A stretch of 64,000 nt of DNA from Lutimaribacter pacificus (GCF_900142185.1 NZ_FQZZ01000006.1:1-64000); one strand, 5' to 3'; counted from the stretch's first letter, positions 8,696 through 17,810 are shown. Translations and numbers: made by a program. Notes: generated by a model not told the origin, from the sequence alone.

Positions 8696-9028
8696 GTTTC
8701 CTCCCTTGCATACGTCGGGCGGGCCACTGAGCCCGCCGGCATGTGTCGCACGGACACTCCTCATTTATGTCCGACAAAAGGACACTCGGGGGATTTTCGG
8801 GTACTGTCAAGTCGCTTCCAGTGCGACGCATTGGAACACTCGGAAACCGCAGCGGATTCCGGCGGATTACGATCCGAAAAACCGGAAATACCTTCATTTG
8901 CCCCGTTTCAGAGCCGCTTTTATCGCAATTGGTCCGACCCGCCCGAAGCCAGGGATCACGACGCGACCGATCCGCACCGTCAGCCGGGGCGCAGGCGGAT
9001 CGGATTCACGCGAAAAGGCCGGTACGAA
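8696..9028. promoter_or_regulatory. Intergenic region upstream of the TRAP-2 operon
   Basis: These 333 bases without a gene lie between the acyl-CoA ligase stop and the TRAP-2 binding-protein start. They contain a candidate operator (8767-8777), a direct repeat GGACACTC on either side of it (8752-8759 and 8780-8787), and a 9-bp inverted repeat CCGATCCGC/GCGGATCGG (8967-8975 with 8995-9003). The inverted repeat has no T-run on either strand. Small open frames here look like chance. Confidence 0.5.
8767..8777. promoter_or_regulatory. Candidate FCD/GntR operator upstream of TRAP-2
   Basis: ATGTCCGACAA fits the FadR-subfamily pattern TNGTNNNACNA in 10 of 11 positions and has the palindromic core TGTC-C-GACA. 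The same 12-mer TATGTCYGACAA recurs at 18939-18950, in the other divergent or leading promoter region of this catabolic cluster, which encodes its own GntR/FCD regulator (14097-14840). The match is by eye and binding is untested. Confidence 0.55.
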
Positions 9029-10624
9029 TCAGGCTTTCGTCTGATCGCGCAGGGCGTTTTTCTGCACCTTTCCGTTCGCATTGCGGGGCAGCGGTTCGTC
9101 AAGGAACGTCACGATATCGGGCACCTTGTAATCGGACAGCCGGGCCGCGCAGTAGCGTTTGATCTCGTCGGCGTTGGCCTCATTTCCATCGAGAAACAGA
9201 TATGCGTGAACCTTCTCGCCAAGAACCTCATCGGCGACGCCGACAACAGCGCCCTCGACCACTGCGGGATGCCCGGCAAGGACATCCTCGACCTCGATAC
9301 AATAGACCTTGAACCCGGCCCGGTTGATCATGTCCTTCTTGCGGTCGACGATCCGAACATACCCTTCGGTGTCCTTCGACCCGACATCGCCCGACACCCA
9401 GTAGCCGCCAATGAACCCCTTGGCATTGCCTTCGGGGTTGTCCCAGTATCCGGGTACGACCATCGGACCGCCGATCAACAGCTCGCCGCTTTCGCCGGGC
9501 GCCACTTCGCGGCCATCGTCATCGACCGCAACGATATCGGCCAGCGGCAGTACCTGGCCCACCGTGTCGGCATGTTCGGCGATCCTTCCCGCCGGCATGA
9601 TTGTCACCGGTGAGGTCGTTTCGGTCGAACCGTAGACATTGTGAAGCACCATGTTCGGCAGATCGCGGGCCAGTGCCTCGATCGTGGATTGGGGCATCGG
9701 GGCGCCGCCGAAGCCGGCCACGCGCCAGCAGTCGAGGTTGAACTTCTGGAAATCGGGGACGAGCAGGCAAAGATTATACATCGCCGGAACCATGAGCGAG
9801 TAGTTGATCTGCTCTTTCTCAGCCAGCTCCAGGAATCGGCGCGCCTTGAACTCGCGCACGATCACCGTGGTGCCGCCGACATGGATCGCCGAAAAGATGA
9901 TTGCGATCAGGCCGGTCACATGGCTGGCCGGGACGGAAAGGAAAGCCACATCGCCCTCCTGCAACTGGAACGCCCAGGCAAAGTGCATGACCGAGTGGAT
10001 GCTGGACACATGGGTCAGCATCGCGCCCTTGGGCTTGCCCGTGGTCCCCGAGGTATAGAGCAGGCAGAGCGTGTCCTCCTCGTCCACATCGGGAAAAACG
10101 ACGCCGTCGCCCTGCGCCGCCGCGATCGCCTCAAGAGGTTCCGCACCGGGATAGCTGCCGCCGTCGCCCACCAGGTAGACGCCGCGCAGGTCCGGCACGC
10201 TGTCTCTCGGCGGGATGTTCTCGGCATAGGCGGCACTTGCGATGACGGCCGCCGATTTGTTCTGGTTCAGCACGAATTCGATCTCGGGCATCCGCTGGCG
10301 GGTGTTCATCGGAACGGAAATCAGCCCCACCCGGGCAATCGCCAGAACGGCCACGACGAATTCAAGCTGGTTCCCCATCAGAAGCGCGACCCGGTCGCCC
10401 TTACCATAGCCCAGGGACAGCAGGCCGGCGGCCATGGCCTCGACCTGTGCGTCCAACTCGGCATAGGTGACCCGCCTGTCTTCGTCGACCACGGCGTCGC
10501 GGTCCGCGAATGTCGCCACCGCGTCGCGGAACATCGCGTCAATATTGCGGGGTCGGTCGGCAAAACACCGGACCACCCGGCTGCCATAGAGCACTTCATG
10601 TCTGATCCGGGGAAGTTCCCGCAT
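9029..10624 (-). CDS. Acyl-CoA ligase (class I adenylate-forming, AMP-dependent synthetase family)
   Basis: This 531-residue enzyme activates a carboxylic acid to its CoA thioester through an acyl-AMP. Visible motifs are LLYTSGTTGKPKGAML (P-loop, around residues 170-185), YGSTETTSP, GYWVSGDVG with DRKKDMINRAGFKVYCIEVE, and the C-terminal lysine motif PRNANGKVQKNALR. Two starts are possible. An ATG at 10636 overlaps the upstream stop by one base. The ATG at 10624 is 4-5 bases after GGAGGAAAAA, so I chose it. It lies at the downstream end of the catabolic gene row, 11 bases after the MaoC gene. Chain-length specificity is not evident. Confidence 0.9.
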   Translation of the reverse strand: MRELPRIRHEVLYGSRVVRCFADRPRNIDAMFRDAVATFADRDAVVDEDRRVTYAELDAQVEAMAAGLLSLGYGKGDRVALLMGNQLEFVVAVLAIARVGLISVPMNTRQRMPEIEFVLNQNKSAAVIASAAYAENIPPRDSVPDLRGVYLVGDGGSYPGAEPLEAIAAAQGDGVVFPDVDEEDTLCLLYTSGTTGKPKGAMLTHVSSIHSVMHFAWAFQLQEGDVAFLSVPASHVTGLIAIIFSAIHVGGTTVIVREFKARRFLELAEKEQINYSLMVPAMYNLCLLVPDFQKFNLDCWRVAGFGGAPMPQSTIEALARDLPNMVLHNVYGSTETTSPVTIMPAGRIAEHADTVGQVLPLADIVAVDDDGREVAPGESGELLIGGPMVVPGYWDNPEGNAKGFIGGYWVSGDVGSKDTEGYVRIVDRKKDMINRAGFKVYCIEVEDVLAGHPAVVEGAVVGVADEVLGEKVHAYLFLDGNEANADEIKRYCAARLSDYKVPDIVTFLDEPLPRNANGKVQKNALRDQTKA

Positions 10625-10635
10625 TTTTTCCTCCA

Positions 10636-11526
10636 TTAGCTTGTCTCCGTTTCAGCCTGGGTGCGTTTCTCATCCTTGCAACCCGGCCCGCCGGTTTCCG
10701 CGGCGGCAAAAAGAAGTTCACCATTGTCGATGGCGACCCGTCCCCGGCAATGGGCACGGAACGCGACACCATCGGGCATGTCCCATATTTCCAGCACCAG
10801 CGTATCGCCGGGAAAGACGGGTGCCGTGAACCGGCAGTCCATCACCCGGATTCGCTTGTCTGGATAGAGCTGCATGATCGCCCGGCACAGATGGCCATAG
10901 CTCGACAACCCATGCAGGATGGGCCGGTCGAACCCGGCCTTCCGGGCGAAATCCGGGTCGATGTGCAACGGGTTGTCGTCCCCCATCAGCCGATAGATCG
11001 CCGCCGCGTTGAGTGCCGTGGGCACATCGCAAACCCTGTCCGCCGGCCGCAGCGGAACCGGGGCGGGGGCGGGCGGTTTTCCGCCCGGCCCGCCGGCGCC
11101 GCCATCGGCCCGGCAGAACGCGCGCTGCGTCACCCTGGCCAGCAGGGCGCCGGTTGCAACGTCGCGCACCTCGCGTTCGCTGATCACCAGCGCGCCGCGA
11201 CCCTGACCCTTGTCATGGATTTCGGCGATGCGCGGTGTCGCGGTAACATGACCCGCCACCGGCAATTCGCCGAACAGTTCGAACCGCTCCGACCCATGGA
11301 CCGTGTGCTGATCGTCCAGGTCGATTTCGGGCCGCGCGTACCAGTTACCCGGATAGGCCAGCACGGTAGCCAGTGCCGGGATTGCCCGAAGGTTTCGTTC
11401 ATAAACCAGGTCGAGCGCATCTGGCGCCGCACCGACGCCCAACGCGTAAAGGATCGTATCACGGCTGTCATAGCGGTGGTCAACCGGCGCGAAGGGATGG
11501 GCAAGCAGGCGATCATAGCGCGACAT
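10636..11526 (-). CDS. MaoC-family (hydratase 2) enoyl-CoA hydratase
   Basis: This 296-residue double hot-dog protein resembles the hydratase-2 unit of peroxisomal MFE-2. The N-terminal half begins SRDTILYALGVGA. The C-terminal half has the hydratase-2 signature YRLMGDDNPLHIDPDFA, with catalytic D183 and H188. Enzymes of this type hydrate 2-enoyl-CoA to (R)-3-hydroxyacyl-CoA. A proline/glycine-rich linker (about 142-160) joins the halves. The ATG follows CAGGAGA. Its stop overlaps an upstream ATG of the ligase gene, so the two are coupled. It probably works in the same acyl-CoA degradation route. Confidence 0.88.
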   Translation of the reverse strand: MSRYDRLLAHPFAPVDHRYDSRDTILYALGVGAAPDALDLVYERNLRAIPALATVLAYPGNWYARPEIDLDDQHTVHGSERFELFGELPVAGHVTATPRIAEIHDKGQGRGALVISEREVRDVATGALLARVTQRAFCRADGGAGGPGGKPPAPAPVPLRPADRVCDVPTALNAAAIYRLMGDDNPLHIDPDFARKAGFDRPILHGLSSYGHLCRAIMQLYPDKRIRVMDCRFTAPVFPGDTLVLEIWDMPDGVAFRAHCRGRVAIDNGELLFAAAETGGPGCKDEKRTQAETETS

Positions 11527-11712
11527 GATCGGTCTCCTGCCGTACCGGCCGCCGGGATACTGTCAGTGGTCCGTAAACCACGGCACACCCCGACGCGGGA
11601 ACGCCAAAATCGGTTTTCATGATGTCCTCCAGCTAGTGCCGCGCACCTCTGTCCAAGTTGGTGGAACCGGATTTGAACCCCGCCGACAATCCGTCCCGAA
11701 AGCGAGGTCTGC

Positions 11713-12708
11713 CTAGAGCTCCACCAGCACCTTGCCCATGACCCCGCGGCCGGACAGGGCGGCGATGGCTGCGCCGCCTTCGGCAAGGGGATAGGAGGCG
11801 TGGATGCGCGGGCGGATCTTTCCTTCGGCGCAGAGGTCGAGCAGGCGGGCCATGGCGCGCCGGTTCGCCTCGGGGTCGCGCTGGATCGCAGCGCCCCAGA
11901 ACACGCCGCGAATGTCGCAGGATTTCAGCAGCGGCAGGTTGGCCGGAATCTTTGCAATCCCCGCCGGGAACCCGATGATCAGGAACCGGCCGCCCCAGCC
12001 CGTGCAGCGCAGCGCCGGTTCGGTATAGTCGCCGCCCACGATGTCCACGACGATATCCGCGCCATCCTCGCCCAGCACCTTGCGAAACGCGGTGCTCAGC
12101 GCCTTTTGCCCGTCCTTGTCCAGCGGGCCGCGGGGATAGACGATGCCCTCGTCTGCGCCATGCTCGCGCGCCATCGCCACTTTTTCCTCGCTGCTGGCGG
12201 CGGCCACCACCCGCGCGCCGAGCACGCTGGCCAGTTCCACCGCCGCCAGGCCGACCCCACCGGCGGCGCCCAGCACCAGCACCGTGTTGCCGGGGCGGAT
12301 ATCCCCCCGCTCTTCCAGCGCATAAAGCGCGGTGCCATAGATCATCTGCAGCGCGGCGGCATCCGCGTCGCTGACACCATCCGGCACCGGGTGGCACTGA
12401 TCCACCGGAACGCAGACCTTTTCAGCCATGGCCCCCCACATCGGCAGCGCCATGACACGATCGCCGGGCGCAAAGCGGGTCACGCCCTCGCCCAGCGCCT
12501 CGACCACGCCGGACAGCTCGGCGCCGGGGGCAAAGGGGCGCTCGGGCCTGAACTGGTACTTGTCCTCGATCATCAGCGTATCGGGATAGTTGACCCCGAT
12601 ACAGCGCACCGCCACCAGAACCTCGCCCGGTCCGGGAACCGGATCGGGCCGGTCCCGCAGCACCAGCGTTTCCGGGCCGCCGGTCTTTTCGCTCAGGAGA
12701 ATTTTCAT
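11713..12708 (-). CDS. Zinc-free MDR-family oxidoreductase (NADPH:quinone reductase-like)
   Basis: This 331-residue medium-chain reductase has an N-terminal GroES-like domain (GVNYPDTLMIEDKYQFRPE, then PGAELSGVVEALG) and a Rossmann domain with VLVLGAAGGVGLAAVELA. It lacks the zinc-ligand cysteine cluster of alcohol dehydrogenases, so it belongs with quinone oxidoreductases and enoyl/acryloyl-CoA reductases. The start at 12708 is chosen for its position at the conserved MKILLSEKTGGPE N-terminus, with AGGAA upstream. It lies 55 bases after the acyl-CoA dehydrogenase. In this cluster it may reduce an enoyl-CoA or an electrophilic by-product; this is an inference. Confidence 0.85.
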   Translation of the reverse strand: MKILLSEKTGGPETLVLRDRPDPVPGPGEVLVAVRCIGVNYPDTLMIEDKYQFRPERPFAPGAELSGVVEALGEGVTRFAPGDRVMALPMWGAMAEKVCVPVDQCHPVPDGVSDADAAALQMIYGTALYALEERGDIRPGNTVLVLGAAGGVGLAAVELASVLGARVVAAASSEEKVAMAREHGADEGIVYPRGPLDKDGQKALSTAFRKVLGEDGADIVVDIVGGDYTEPALRCTGWGGRFLIIGFPAGIAKIPANLPLLKSCDIRGVFWGAAIQRDPEANRRAMARLLDLCAEGKIRPRIHASYPLAEGGAAIAALSGRGVMGKVLVEL

Positions 12709-12763
12709 GTCCGGTTCCTGTTCAGAGATATCCGCCGGCGGCAGAACACCGCCGACAGGGGTG

Positions 12764-14014
12764 TCAGTGCGGTGCCACGAAATGCGCGGCGTTGGCGCCA
12801 TGGCGGGATTTGGCGTTCTTCAGCTCGGACCGGGCGACGACGCGCATATGCACCTCGTCCGGCCCGTCGAGGAACCGCATTGCCCGACCCCAGGTCCAGA
12901 GATAGCTGAGCGGCGTATCAGGCGTCATGCCTGCCGCACCAAAGACCTGCATCGCCCGGTCGACCACCTGCGTCTGAAGCCGCGCGGCGGTGACCTTGAT
13001 CATCGACACGTCGACGCGCGCGGCCTTGGCGCCGTCGCGGTCCATCTTCCACGCAGTCTGCAGCATCAGCAGCCGCGCGGCGTCGATCTCCATCCGGGAT
13101 TGCGCGATCCAGTCCTGGATATTCGCGTTGTCCGCCAGCATCTTGCCGAAGGTCTTGCGCTCCATCGCGCGTTCGCACATCAGCTCCAGCGCCAGTTCGC
13201 ACTGGCCGATCGTCCTCATGCAGTGATGAATCCGGCCCGGCCCCAGGCGCGCCTGCGCCAGCATGAACCCGTCGCCCGCCTGCCCCAGCATCGCGTCACG
13301 GGGCACGCGCACGTTGCGATAGACCACCTCGCAATGCCCTTCCGGCGCGTGGTGGTGCATGATCGGCACGTCGCGCACCACCTCGACCCCCGGCGTATCC
13401 ATCGGCACCAGGATGAAGGAATGCTTGCGATGCGGATCGGCGTCCTCGCTCCGGTCGGACACGCCGAAGACGATGGACAGCTTGGCGTTGGGATGCTTGG
13501 CGCCGGTCGAAAACCATTTCCGGCCGTTGATGACGTAATGATCGCCATCGGGCAGGATCGTGGTCGACAGGTTGGTCAGATCCGAGGACGCGGTATCGGG
13601 TTCGGTCAGCCCCACCACCGAGCGGATCTCGCCGATCATCAGCGGGTCCAGCCAGCGGGCCTTTTGCTCGGGCGTGGCGAACCGCTTGAGGATCTCCATG
13701 TTGCCGGTATCGGGCGCCGAGCAGTTGAAGACCTCGGAACACCACGGAACGCGGCCCATCACCTCGGCCATCGGCGCGTATTCGAGGTTGGTCATCCGCG
13801 TGCCCGGATCATCCTCTTCCAGCTCCGGCATGAACAGGTTCCAGAGCCCGGCCTCGAAAGCCCTGGCTTTCAGCGGTTCGAGAACCTCGAGCGGATAGAT
13901 GCCCTGGCTGGCCAGTTCGTGAAACCGGGCATTGGCCGGCAGGATATGGGCCTGCATGAAATCTTCCAGCCGCTCGACATATTCTTTTGTGCGGGGCGAA
14001 TACTCAAAATCCAT
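12764..14014 (-). CDS. Acyl-CoA dehydrogenase family protein, ACAD10/ACAD11 type
   Basis: This 416-residue flavoprotein has ACAD motifs VVGLTEPDTASSDLTNLS, YVINGRKWFSTGAKHP and LGPGRIHHCMRTIGQCEL. The last, together with MRFLDGPDEVHMR near the C-terminus, is characteristic of the ACAD10/11 branch. There an aspartate (D383 here) stands where ordinary ACADs have the catalytic glutamate. In mammals this domain is fused to a kinase domain that phosphorylates 4-hydroxyacyl-CoA. Here the matching kinase is a separate gene 4 kb upstream (17811-18812). The start at 14014 matches the family N-terminus (MDFEYSPRTKEYVERL). General fatty acyl-CoA oxidation is the alternative role. Confidence 0.88.
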   Translation of the reverse strand: MDFEYSPRTKEYVERLEDFMQAHILPANARFHELASQGIYPLEVLEPLKARAFEAGLWNLFMPELEEDDPGTRMTNLEYAPMAEVMGRVPWCSEVFNCSAPDTGNMEILKRFATPEQKARWLDPLMIGEIRSVVGLTEPDTASSDLTNLSTTILPDGDHYVINGRKWFSTGAKHPNAKLSIVFGVSDRSEDADPHRKHSFILVPMDTPGVEVVRDVPIMHHHAPEGHCEVVYRNVRVPRDAMLGQAGDGFMLAQARLGPGRIHHCMRTIGQCELALELMCERAMERKTFGKMLADNANIQDWIAQSRMEIDAARLLMLQTAWKMDRDGAKAARVDVSMIKVTAARLQTQVVDRAMQVFGAAGMTPDTPLSYLWTWGRAMRFLDGPDEVHMRVVARSELKNAKSRHGANAAHFVAPH

Positions 14015-14096
14015 GGGTGTCTTTCCTTTTTTCCCGGTTTCTTCGGCGGCAGGCCCCGTGGCGGATTGATCCGGCCGCCCGATCCCGCCCGGCAGG

Positions 14097-14840
14097 TCAT
14101 TTCTTGCGCTTGATCCGCGCGATCGGTGGTTCATCCTCCAGCCCGGCAATCTGGATGCCGCGCCAGAAATCCTCGATATGGCGGCGTGCCCATTCCCGGG
14201 CGCGCTCCGCATCGCCATCGCGGATCGCGGCGACCACCTGGGAATGCGCCTCGATCTGGCGGCCAAAGGATTGCGGCACCTTGTGCGTGATCCGGTGGAA
14301 GCCCTGGAACAGCAGCAATGCCACGGGTTCGCGCGCCAGAACCAGCACCCGGTTCTTGCCGATCTCGGCGATGTGCGAGTGAAACTCGGTGTCTATGGCG
14401 ATCGTGTCGGCCTCGCTGTCCTGCGCCCTGGTCAGCCGGTCGTGGATCTCGTCAAGCTGTTCGATATCTTCGGGCGTGGCCAGTTCCGCGGCCAGCGCGG
14501 CGGCCATCGGCTCGGTGATCAGGGCGACCTGCCACAGTTCGCGGAACGTCACCTTCATCAACGTCATGGCCCGGCCGGCGCGGGTGGACAGCCTGTCGAT
14601 GCTGGGGGTGGCCACCTCCAGGCGGCGCGGCGTCGGCCGGACGACCAGCCCTTCGCTTTCAAGCTGGCGCAACCCTTCGCGGACGGTCGACCGTGTCACG
14701 CTGAAAAGATCCGCCAGTTCGGTTTCGCCGGGAAGCTGCTCGCCGGGTTGCAACGTCCCGTCCATAATCTGCCCTTCGATCTCGTCTGCGATCTGGCGAT
14801 AGGCGTAGTTAACTTTCAGCGGCTGACCCTTGATACCCAT
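14097..14840 (-). CDS. GntR-family regulator, FadR/FCD subfamily
   Basis: This 247-residue regulator has an N-terminal winged helix-turn-helix (about 10-70), with YRQIADEIEGQIMDGTLQPG and the recognition segment LFSVTRSTVREGLRQLESEG. The C-terminal all-helical FCD domain carries the metal/ligand residues D and H in FHSHIAEIG and later HSQVVAAIRDGD. The start at 14840 follows AGAGGA; the frame opens 12 codons earlier without a site. It is embedded in the catabolic gene row and is therefore the obvious local repressor, probably released by an acyl-CoA intermediate. Candidate operators lie at 8767 and 18940. Confidence 0.9.
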   Translation of the reverse strand: MGIKGQPLKVNYAYRQIADEIEGQIMDGTLQPGEQLPGETELADLFSVTRSTVREGLRQLESEGLVVRPTPRRLEVATPSIDRLSTRAGRAMTLMKVTFRELWQVALITEPMAAALAAELATPEDIEQLDEIHDRLTRAQDSEADTIAIDTEFHSHIAEIGKNRVLVLAREPVALLLFQGFHRITHKVPQSFGRQIEAHSQVVAAIRDGDAERAREWARRHIEDFWRGIQIAGLEDEPPIARIKRKK

Positions 14841-14921
14841 GACTGGTCCTCTTTCCTGTTCAAAGCCGTCCGGCAACAGGCCGGACGCCGGTACAAAGCG
14901 ATGCAGCCCCCTCGGCCATCC

Positions 14922-15695
14922 TTATCGCCCTGTCCAGACCGGAGCCCGCTTTTCGCCGAAGGCCCGCGCCCCTTCCAGCGCGTCCTCGGAGGTGAAGATA
15001 TCGGCAAACAGCTCGTCATTGACAGCCCAGAGCCGTTTTTCCTCTTCCAGTTCGAGATACCGCGCCAGTTGCAGGCCCGACGCTACCGAGCGCGGCGCGC
15101 TTTCGACGATCTGCCCGGCCAGGGCCATGGCCGCGTCGAAGGCGCCGCCATCCTCGACCACGCGGTTCAGCAGACCGTAGCGTTCCGCTTCGTCGGCGCC
15201 GAAAGTCGCGCCGGTCAGCACCAGTTCCCGCGCCTTGACCGGCGGGATGCGCTGCGCCAGGCGGAACACCCCGCCCGCAGCGGCCAGCAGGCCCAGCCGC
15301 GCCTCGGGCAGGCCGAACCTGGCCGATTGTTCGGCAATCGCCATGTCGCAGGCCAGCATGACCTCAAGCCCGCCGGCCAGCGCCGCGCCCTGCACCGCTG
15401 CAATAATCGGCTTGGTCCGGTCCAGGCGCACGAACCCGGCAAAGCCGCCTTCGCCATACAGCGCCTCGTCAACGTCGCGATTCACGAAGGCCTTGAGGTC
15501 CATACCGGCACAGAACACTCGGCCTTCGCCGCGCAGGACGGCAACGCGCAGTTCCGGGTCCGCCTCGAAGCTCTTTACCGCCTCTCTCAGCCGGTTGGCC
15601 AGGTCGCCGTTCACGCAATTGCGCTGATCGGGGCGGTTCAGCGTAATGACCGCGATCGCCCCTTGTTTTTCCAGTGTCACCACGCTTTCGGTCAT
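14922..15695 (-). CDS. Enoyl-CoA hydratase/isomerase (crotonase family)
   Basis: This 257-residue crotonase has the oxyanion-hole segments RVFCAGMDLKAF and VQGAALAGGLEVMLACD. Both hydratase glutamates appear to be present: E131 in FGLPEARLGL and E157 in ARELVLTG. It therefore looks like a true enoyl-CoA hydratase giving (S)-3-hydroxyacyl-CoA. It starts 16 bases after the thiolase gene and precedes the GntR gene by 81 bases. A second, less canonical crotonase lies at 19050-19892. Its exact substrate is not evident. Confidence 0.9.
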   Translation of the reverse strand: MTESVVTLEKQGAIAVITLNRPDQRNCVNGDLANRLREAVKSFEADPELRVAVLRGEGRVFCAGMDLKAFVNRDVDEALYGEGGFAGFVRLDRTKPIIAAVQGAALAGGLEVMLACDMAIAEQSARFGLPEARLGLLAAAGGVFRLAQRIPPVKARELVLTGATFGADEAERYGLLNRVVEDGGAFDAAMALAGQIVESAPRSVASGLQLARYLELEEEKRLWAVNDELFADIFTSEDALEGARAFGEKRAPVWTGR

Positions 15696-15711
15696 GTTGT
15701 CCTTCCTCTGC

Positions 15712-16872
15712 TCACAGTGCCTCGACGATGGTCACGTTGGCCGTGCCGCCGCCTTCGCACATGGTCTGCAGCCCGTATTTGCCGCCGCGCGCCTTCAGCG
15801 CATGGATCAGGGTGGACAGCAGCCGCGTGCCGCTTGCCCCCAGCGGATGGCCCAGCGCGATGGCGCCGCCGTTGACATTGGTCCGCTCGGGATCGGCCCC
15901 GGTCTGTTTCAGCCAGGCCAGCGGGATCGAGGCGAAAGCCTCGTTCACTTCGAACAGGTCAATCTCGTCCAGCTTCAGGCCCGATTTTTCCAGCGCCCGG
16001 TTTGTGGCGGTAATCGGCTCTTCCAGCATGATCACGGGATCGCCCGCAGTGACCGTCATGTCGACGACCCGGGCGAGGGGGGTCAGGCCGTGGGCCTTGA
16101 GGGCGCGTTCGCTGACGATCAGCGCGCCCGAGGCACCGTCGCAGATCTGGCTGGCGTTGGCGGCGCTCAATACGCCGCCCTCGATCAGAAGGTCGACGCC
16201 ACCGATGCTTTCGGCGGTCGCGTCAAAGCGGATGCCTTCGTCACGGCTGTGCGTGCCGCCATCGACCTGCAGCGGCAGGGTTTCCCGTTCGAAAGCGCCC
16301 GATTCAGTGGCCCCGGCCGCACGCCGGTGGCTGTCCAGCGCATAAGCATCGAGCATGTCCCGCGACAGCCCGTATTTCTGCGCGACCATCTCGGCGCCGT
16401 TGAACTGGTTGAACTCGCTCACGCCGTACCGCTCACGGATGCGCGCGCTGACCGGGCCCTCGCCGATACCCGCCTTGGCCAGCACCGTCATGTCGGCGAA
16501 CATCGGCACGCGGGTCATGCTTTCGACCCCGGCGGCGATCACCACGTCCTGCACCCCCGCCATCACCGCCTGCGCCGCAAAGTGCAACGCCTGCTGCGAG
16601 CTACCGCACTGGCGGTCGACCGTCACCGCCGGCACCGTATCCGGCAGGCGCGAGGCAAGCACCGCGTTGCGCCCGATATTGAACCCCTGCTCACCCGCCT
16701 TGGTCACGCAGCCCATGATGACATCGTCGATGGACGCGGGATCGATCCCGGTTCTGTCGACCAGGGCGTTCAGCACCTCGCCCGCCATGTCCGCGGGATG
16801 CCAGCCCGACAGCGCGCCCTTGCGGCGCCCTCCGGGTGTGCGGATCGATTCAACGATATATGCCTCGGCCAT
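15712..16872 (-). CDS. Thiolase (acetyl-CoA C-acyltransferase)
   Basis: This 386-residue type II thiolase has all three catalytic positions: C89 in VDRQCGSSQQALHFAAQ, H342 in NGGAIALGHPLGASGTR and C372 in MCEGGGTANV. It cleaves 3-oxoacyl-CoA with CoA to give acetyl-CoA (or propionyl-CoA) and a shortened acyl-CoA. The start at 16872 is the family N-terminus (MAEAYIVESIRTPGG). The frame continues upstream into the SDR stop region but has no better start. It lies between the SDR (58-base gap) and the crotonase (16-base gap), so the last steps of beta-oxidation are adjacent. Confidence 0.93.
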   Translation of the reverse strand: MAEAYIVESIRTPGGRRKGALSGWHPADMAGEVLNALVDRTGIDPASIDDVIMGCVTKAGEQGFNIGRNAVLASRLPDTVPAVTVDRQCGSSQQALHFAAQAVMAGVQDVVIAAGVESMTRVPMFADMTVLAKAGIGEGPVSARIRERYGVSEFNQFNGAEMVAQKYGLSRDMLDAYALDSHRRAAGATESGAFERETLPLQVDGGTHSRDEGIRFDATAESIGGVDLLIEGGVLSAANASQICDGASGALIVSERALKAHGLTPLARVVDMTVTAGDPVIMLEEPITATNRALEKSGLKLDEIDLFEVNEAFASIPLAWLKQTGADPERTNVNGGAIALGHPLGASGTRLLSTLIHALKARGGKYGLQTMCEGGGTANVTIVEAL

Positions 16873-16930
16873 AAACCTGTCCTTTTCCTTCGTCCATTCC
16901 GTCACGACCGGTCGGGTGAACCGGCGGTAT

Positions 16931-17692
16931 TCATTTCGGCTGCATCCTGATCGCACCGTCCAGCCGGATGGTCTCGGCGTTCAGCATCGGGTTGGCGACG
17001 ATCGCGGCCACCAGGTCGGCGAATTCCTCGGGCTTGCCCAACCGCGACGGGAACGGCACCTGCGCACCCAGCGAATCCTGCGCCTCCTGCGGCAAAGATT
17101 CCAGCATCGGCGTCAGGAAGATGCCCGGCGCGATCGTGTTCACCCGGATACCGAAGCGGGCAAGCTCGCGCGCGATCGGCAGCGCCATCGCGGCGACACC
17201 GCCCTTGGACGCGGCGTAGGCCGCCTGCCCGATCTGGCCTTCGAAGGCGGCCACCGATGCGGTGTTGATGATCACCCCGCGTTCCTCGCCCAGCGGATCG
17301 GCGTTGTGCAGCCGCGCGGCGAATTTCGAGATCACGTTGAACGTGCCGATCAGGTTCACCTGGATGATCTTCGAAAAGGCGGAAAGGGGCTGCGACGCAC
17401 CGTCCCGGTCCAGCACCTTGGCCGGCGGCGCGATCCCGGCGCAGTTCATCAGGATGCGCGCGGTTCCGAATTCGGCCTCGGCCTTGTCCAACGCCGCCTC
17501 GACCGCGCCTTCGTCGGTCACGTCGACCTTGTAGAACCCGCCGCCAAGCTCGGCCGCGATGGCGCGGCCCGCCTCTTCGTTCATGTCGAAGATCACGGCC
17601 TTCGCACCATCCGCCGTCAGCCGCCGCGCAACCGCCGCCCCCAGCCCCGAAGCCCCGCCCGTGATGATCGCGGTCGTTCCGCCTGTTTTCAT
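16931..17692 (-). CDS. SDR-family 3-hydroxyacyl-CoA dehydrogenase (type II / HSD10-like)
   Basis: This 253-residue short-chain dehydrogenase has the cofactor motif TGGASGLG (11-18), NCAG, the serine in INTASVAAFEGQIGQ and the YAASKGG catalytic tyrosine and lysine. The C-terminal stretch RLDGAIRMQPK and the FDMNEE segment after beta-2 match 3-hydroxyacyl-CoA dehydrogenase type II (HSD17B10) proteins, which use NAD. The start at 17692 follows GAGGAGG. It would oxidise the 3-hydroxyacyl-CoA made by the hydratases and pass it to the adjacent thiolase. In levulinate operons an SDR (LvaD) occupies a similar place. Confidence 0.9.
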   Translation of the reverse strand: MKTGGTTAIITGGASGLGAAVARRLTADGAKAVIFDMNEEAGRAIAAELGGGFYKVDVTDEGAVEAALDKAEAEFGTARILMNCAGIAPPAKVLDRDGASQPLSAFSKIIQVNLIGTFNVISKFAARLHNADPLGEERGVIINTASVAAFEGQIGQAAYAASKGGVAAMALPIARELARFGIRVNTIAPGIFLTPMLESLPQEAQDSLGAQVPFPSRLGKPEEFADLVAAIVANPMLNAETIRLDGAIRMQPK

Positions 17693-17810
17693 GCCGTCCT
17701 CCTCTACCATGTCCGGGTTAGCAGCCCTGCGACACCGGCCTTCGTTTTCCGGGGAAGGCGGGTGTGCCTTCCGTCCGGTTTTCAATCATGCGCTGCCGCC
17801 GGCCCGGCCC

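Noticed and set aside
8752-8787. Short repeats as a possible CRISPR remnant
   Set aside because: Only two copies of an 8-base repeat and no cas genes; better read as a promoter element.
11655-11685. tRNA-like 3' end on the minus strand (GGTTCAAATCC followed by GGTTCCACC)
   Set aside because: The T-arm stem does not pair beyond two bases and no acceptor, D or anticodon arms can be built upstream. It was considered as an integration remnant, but there is no integrase or direct repeat.
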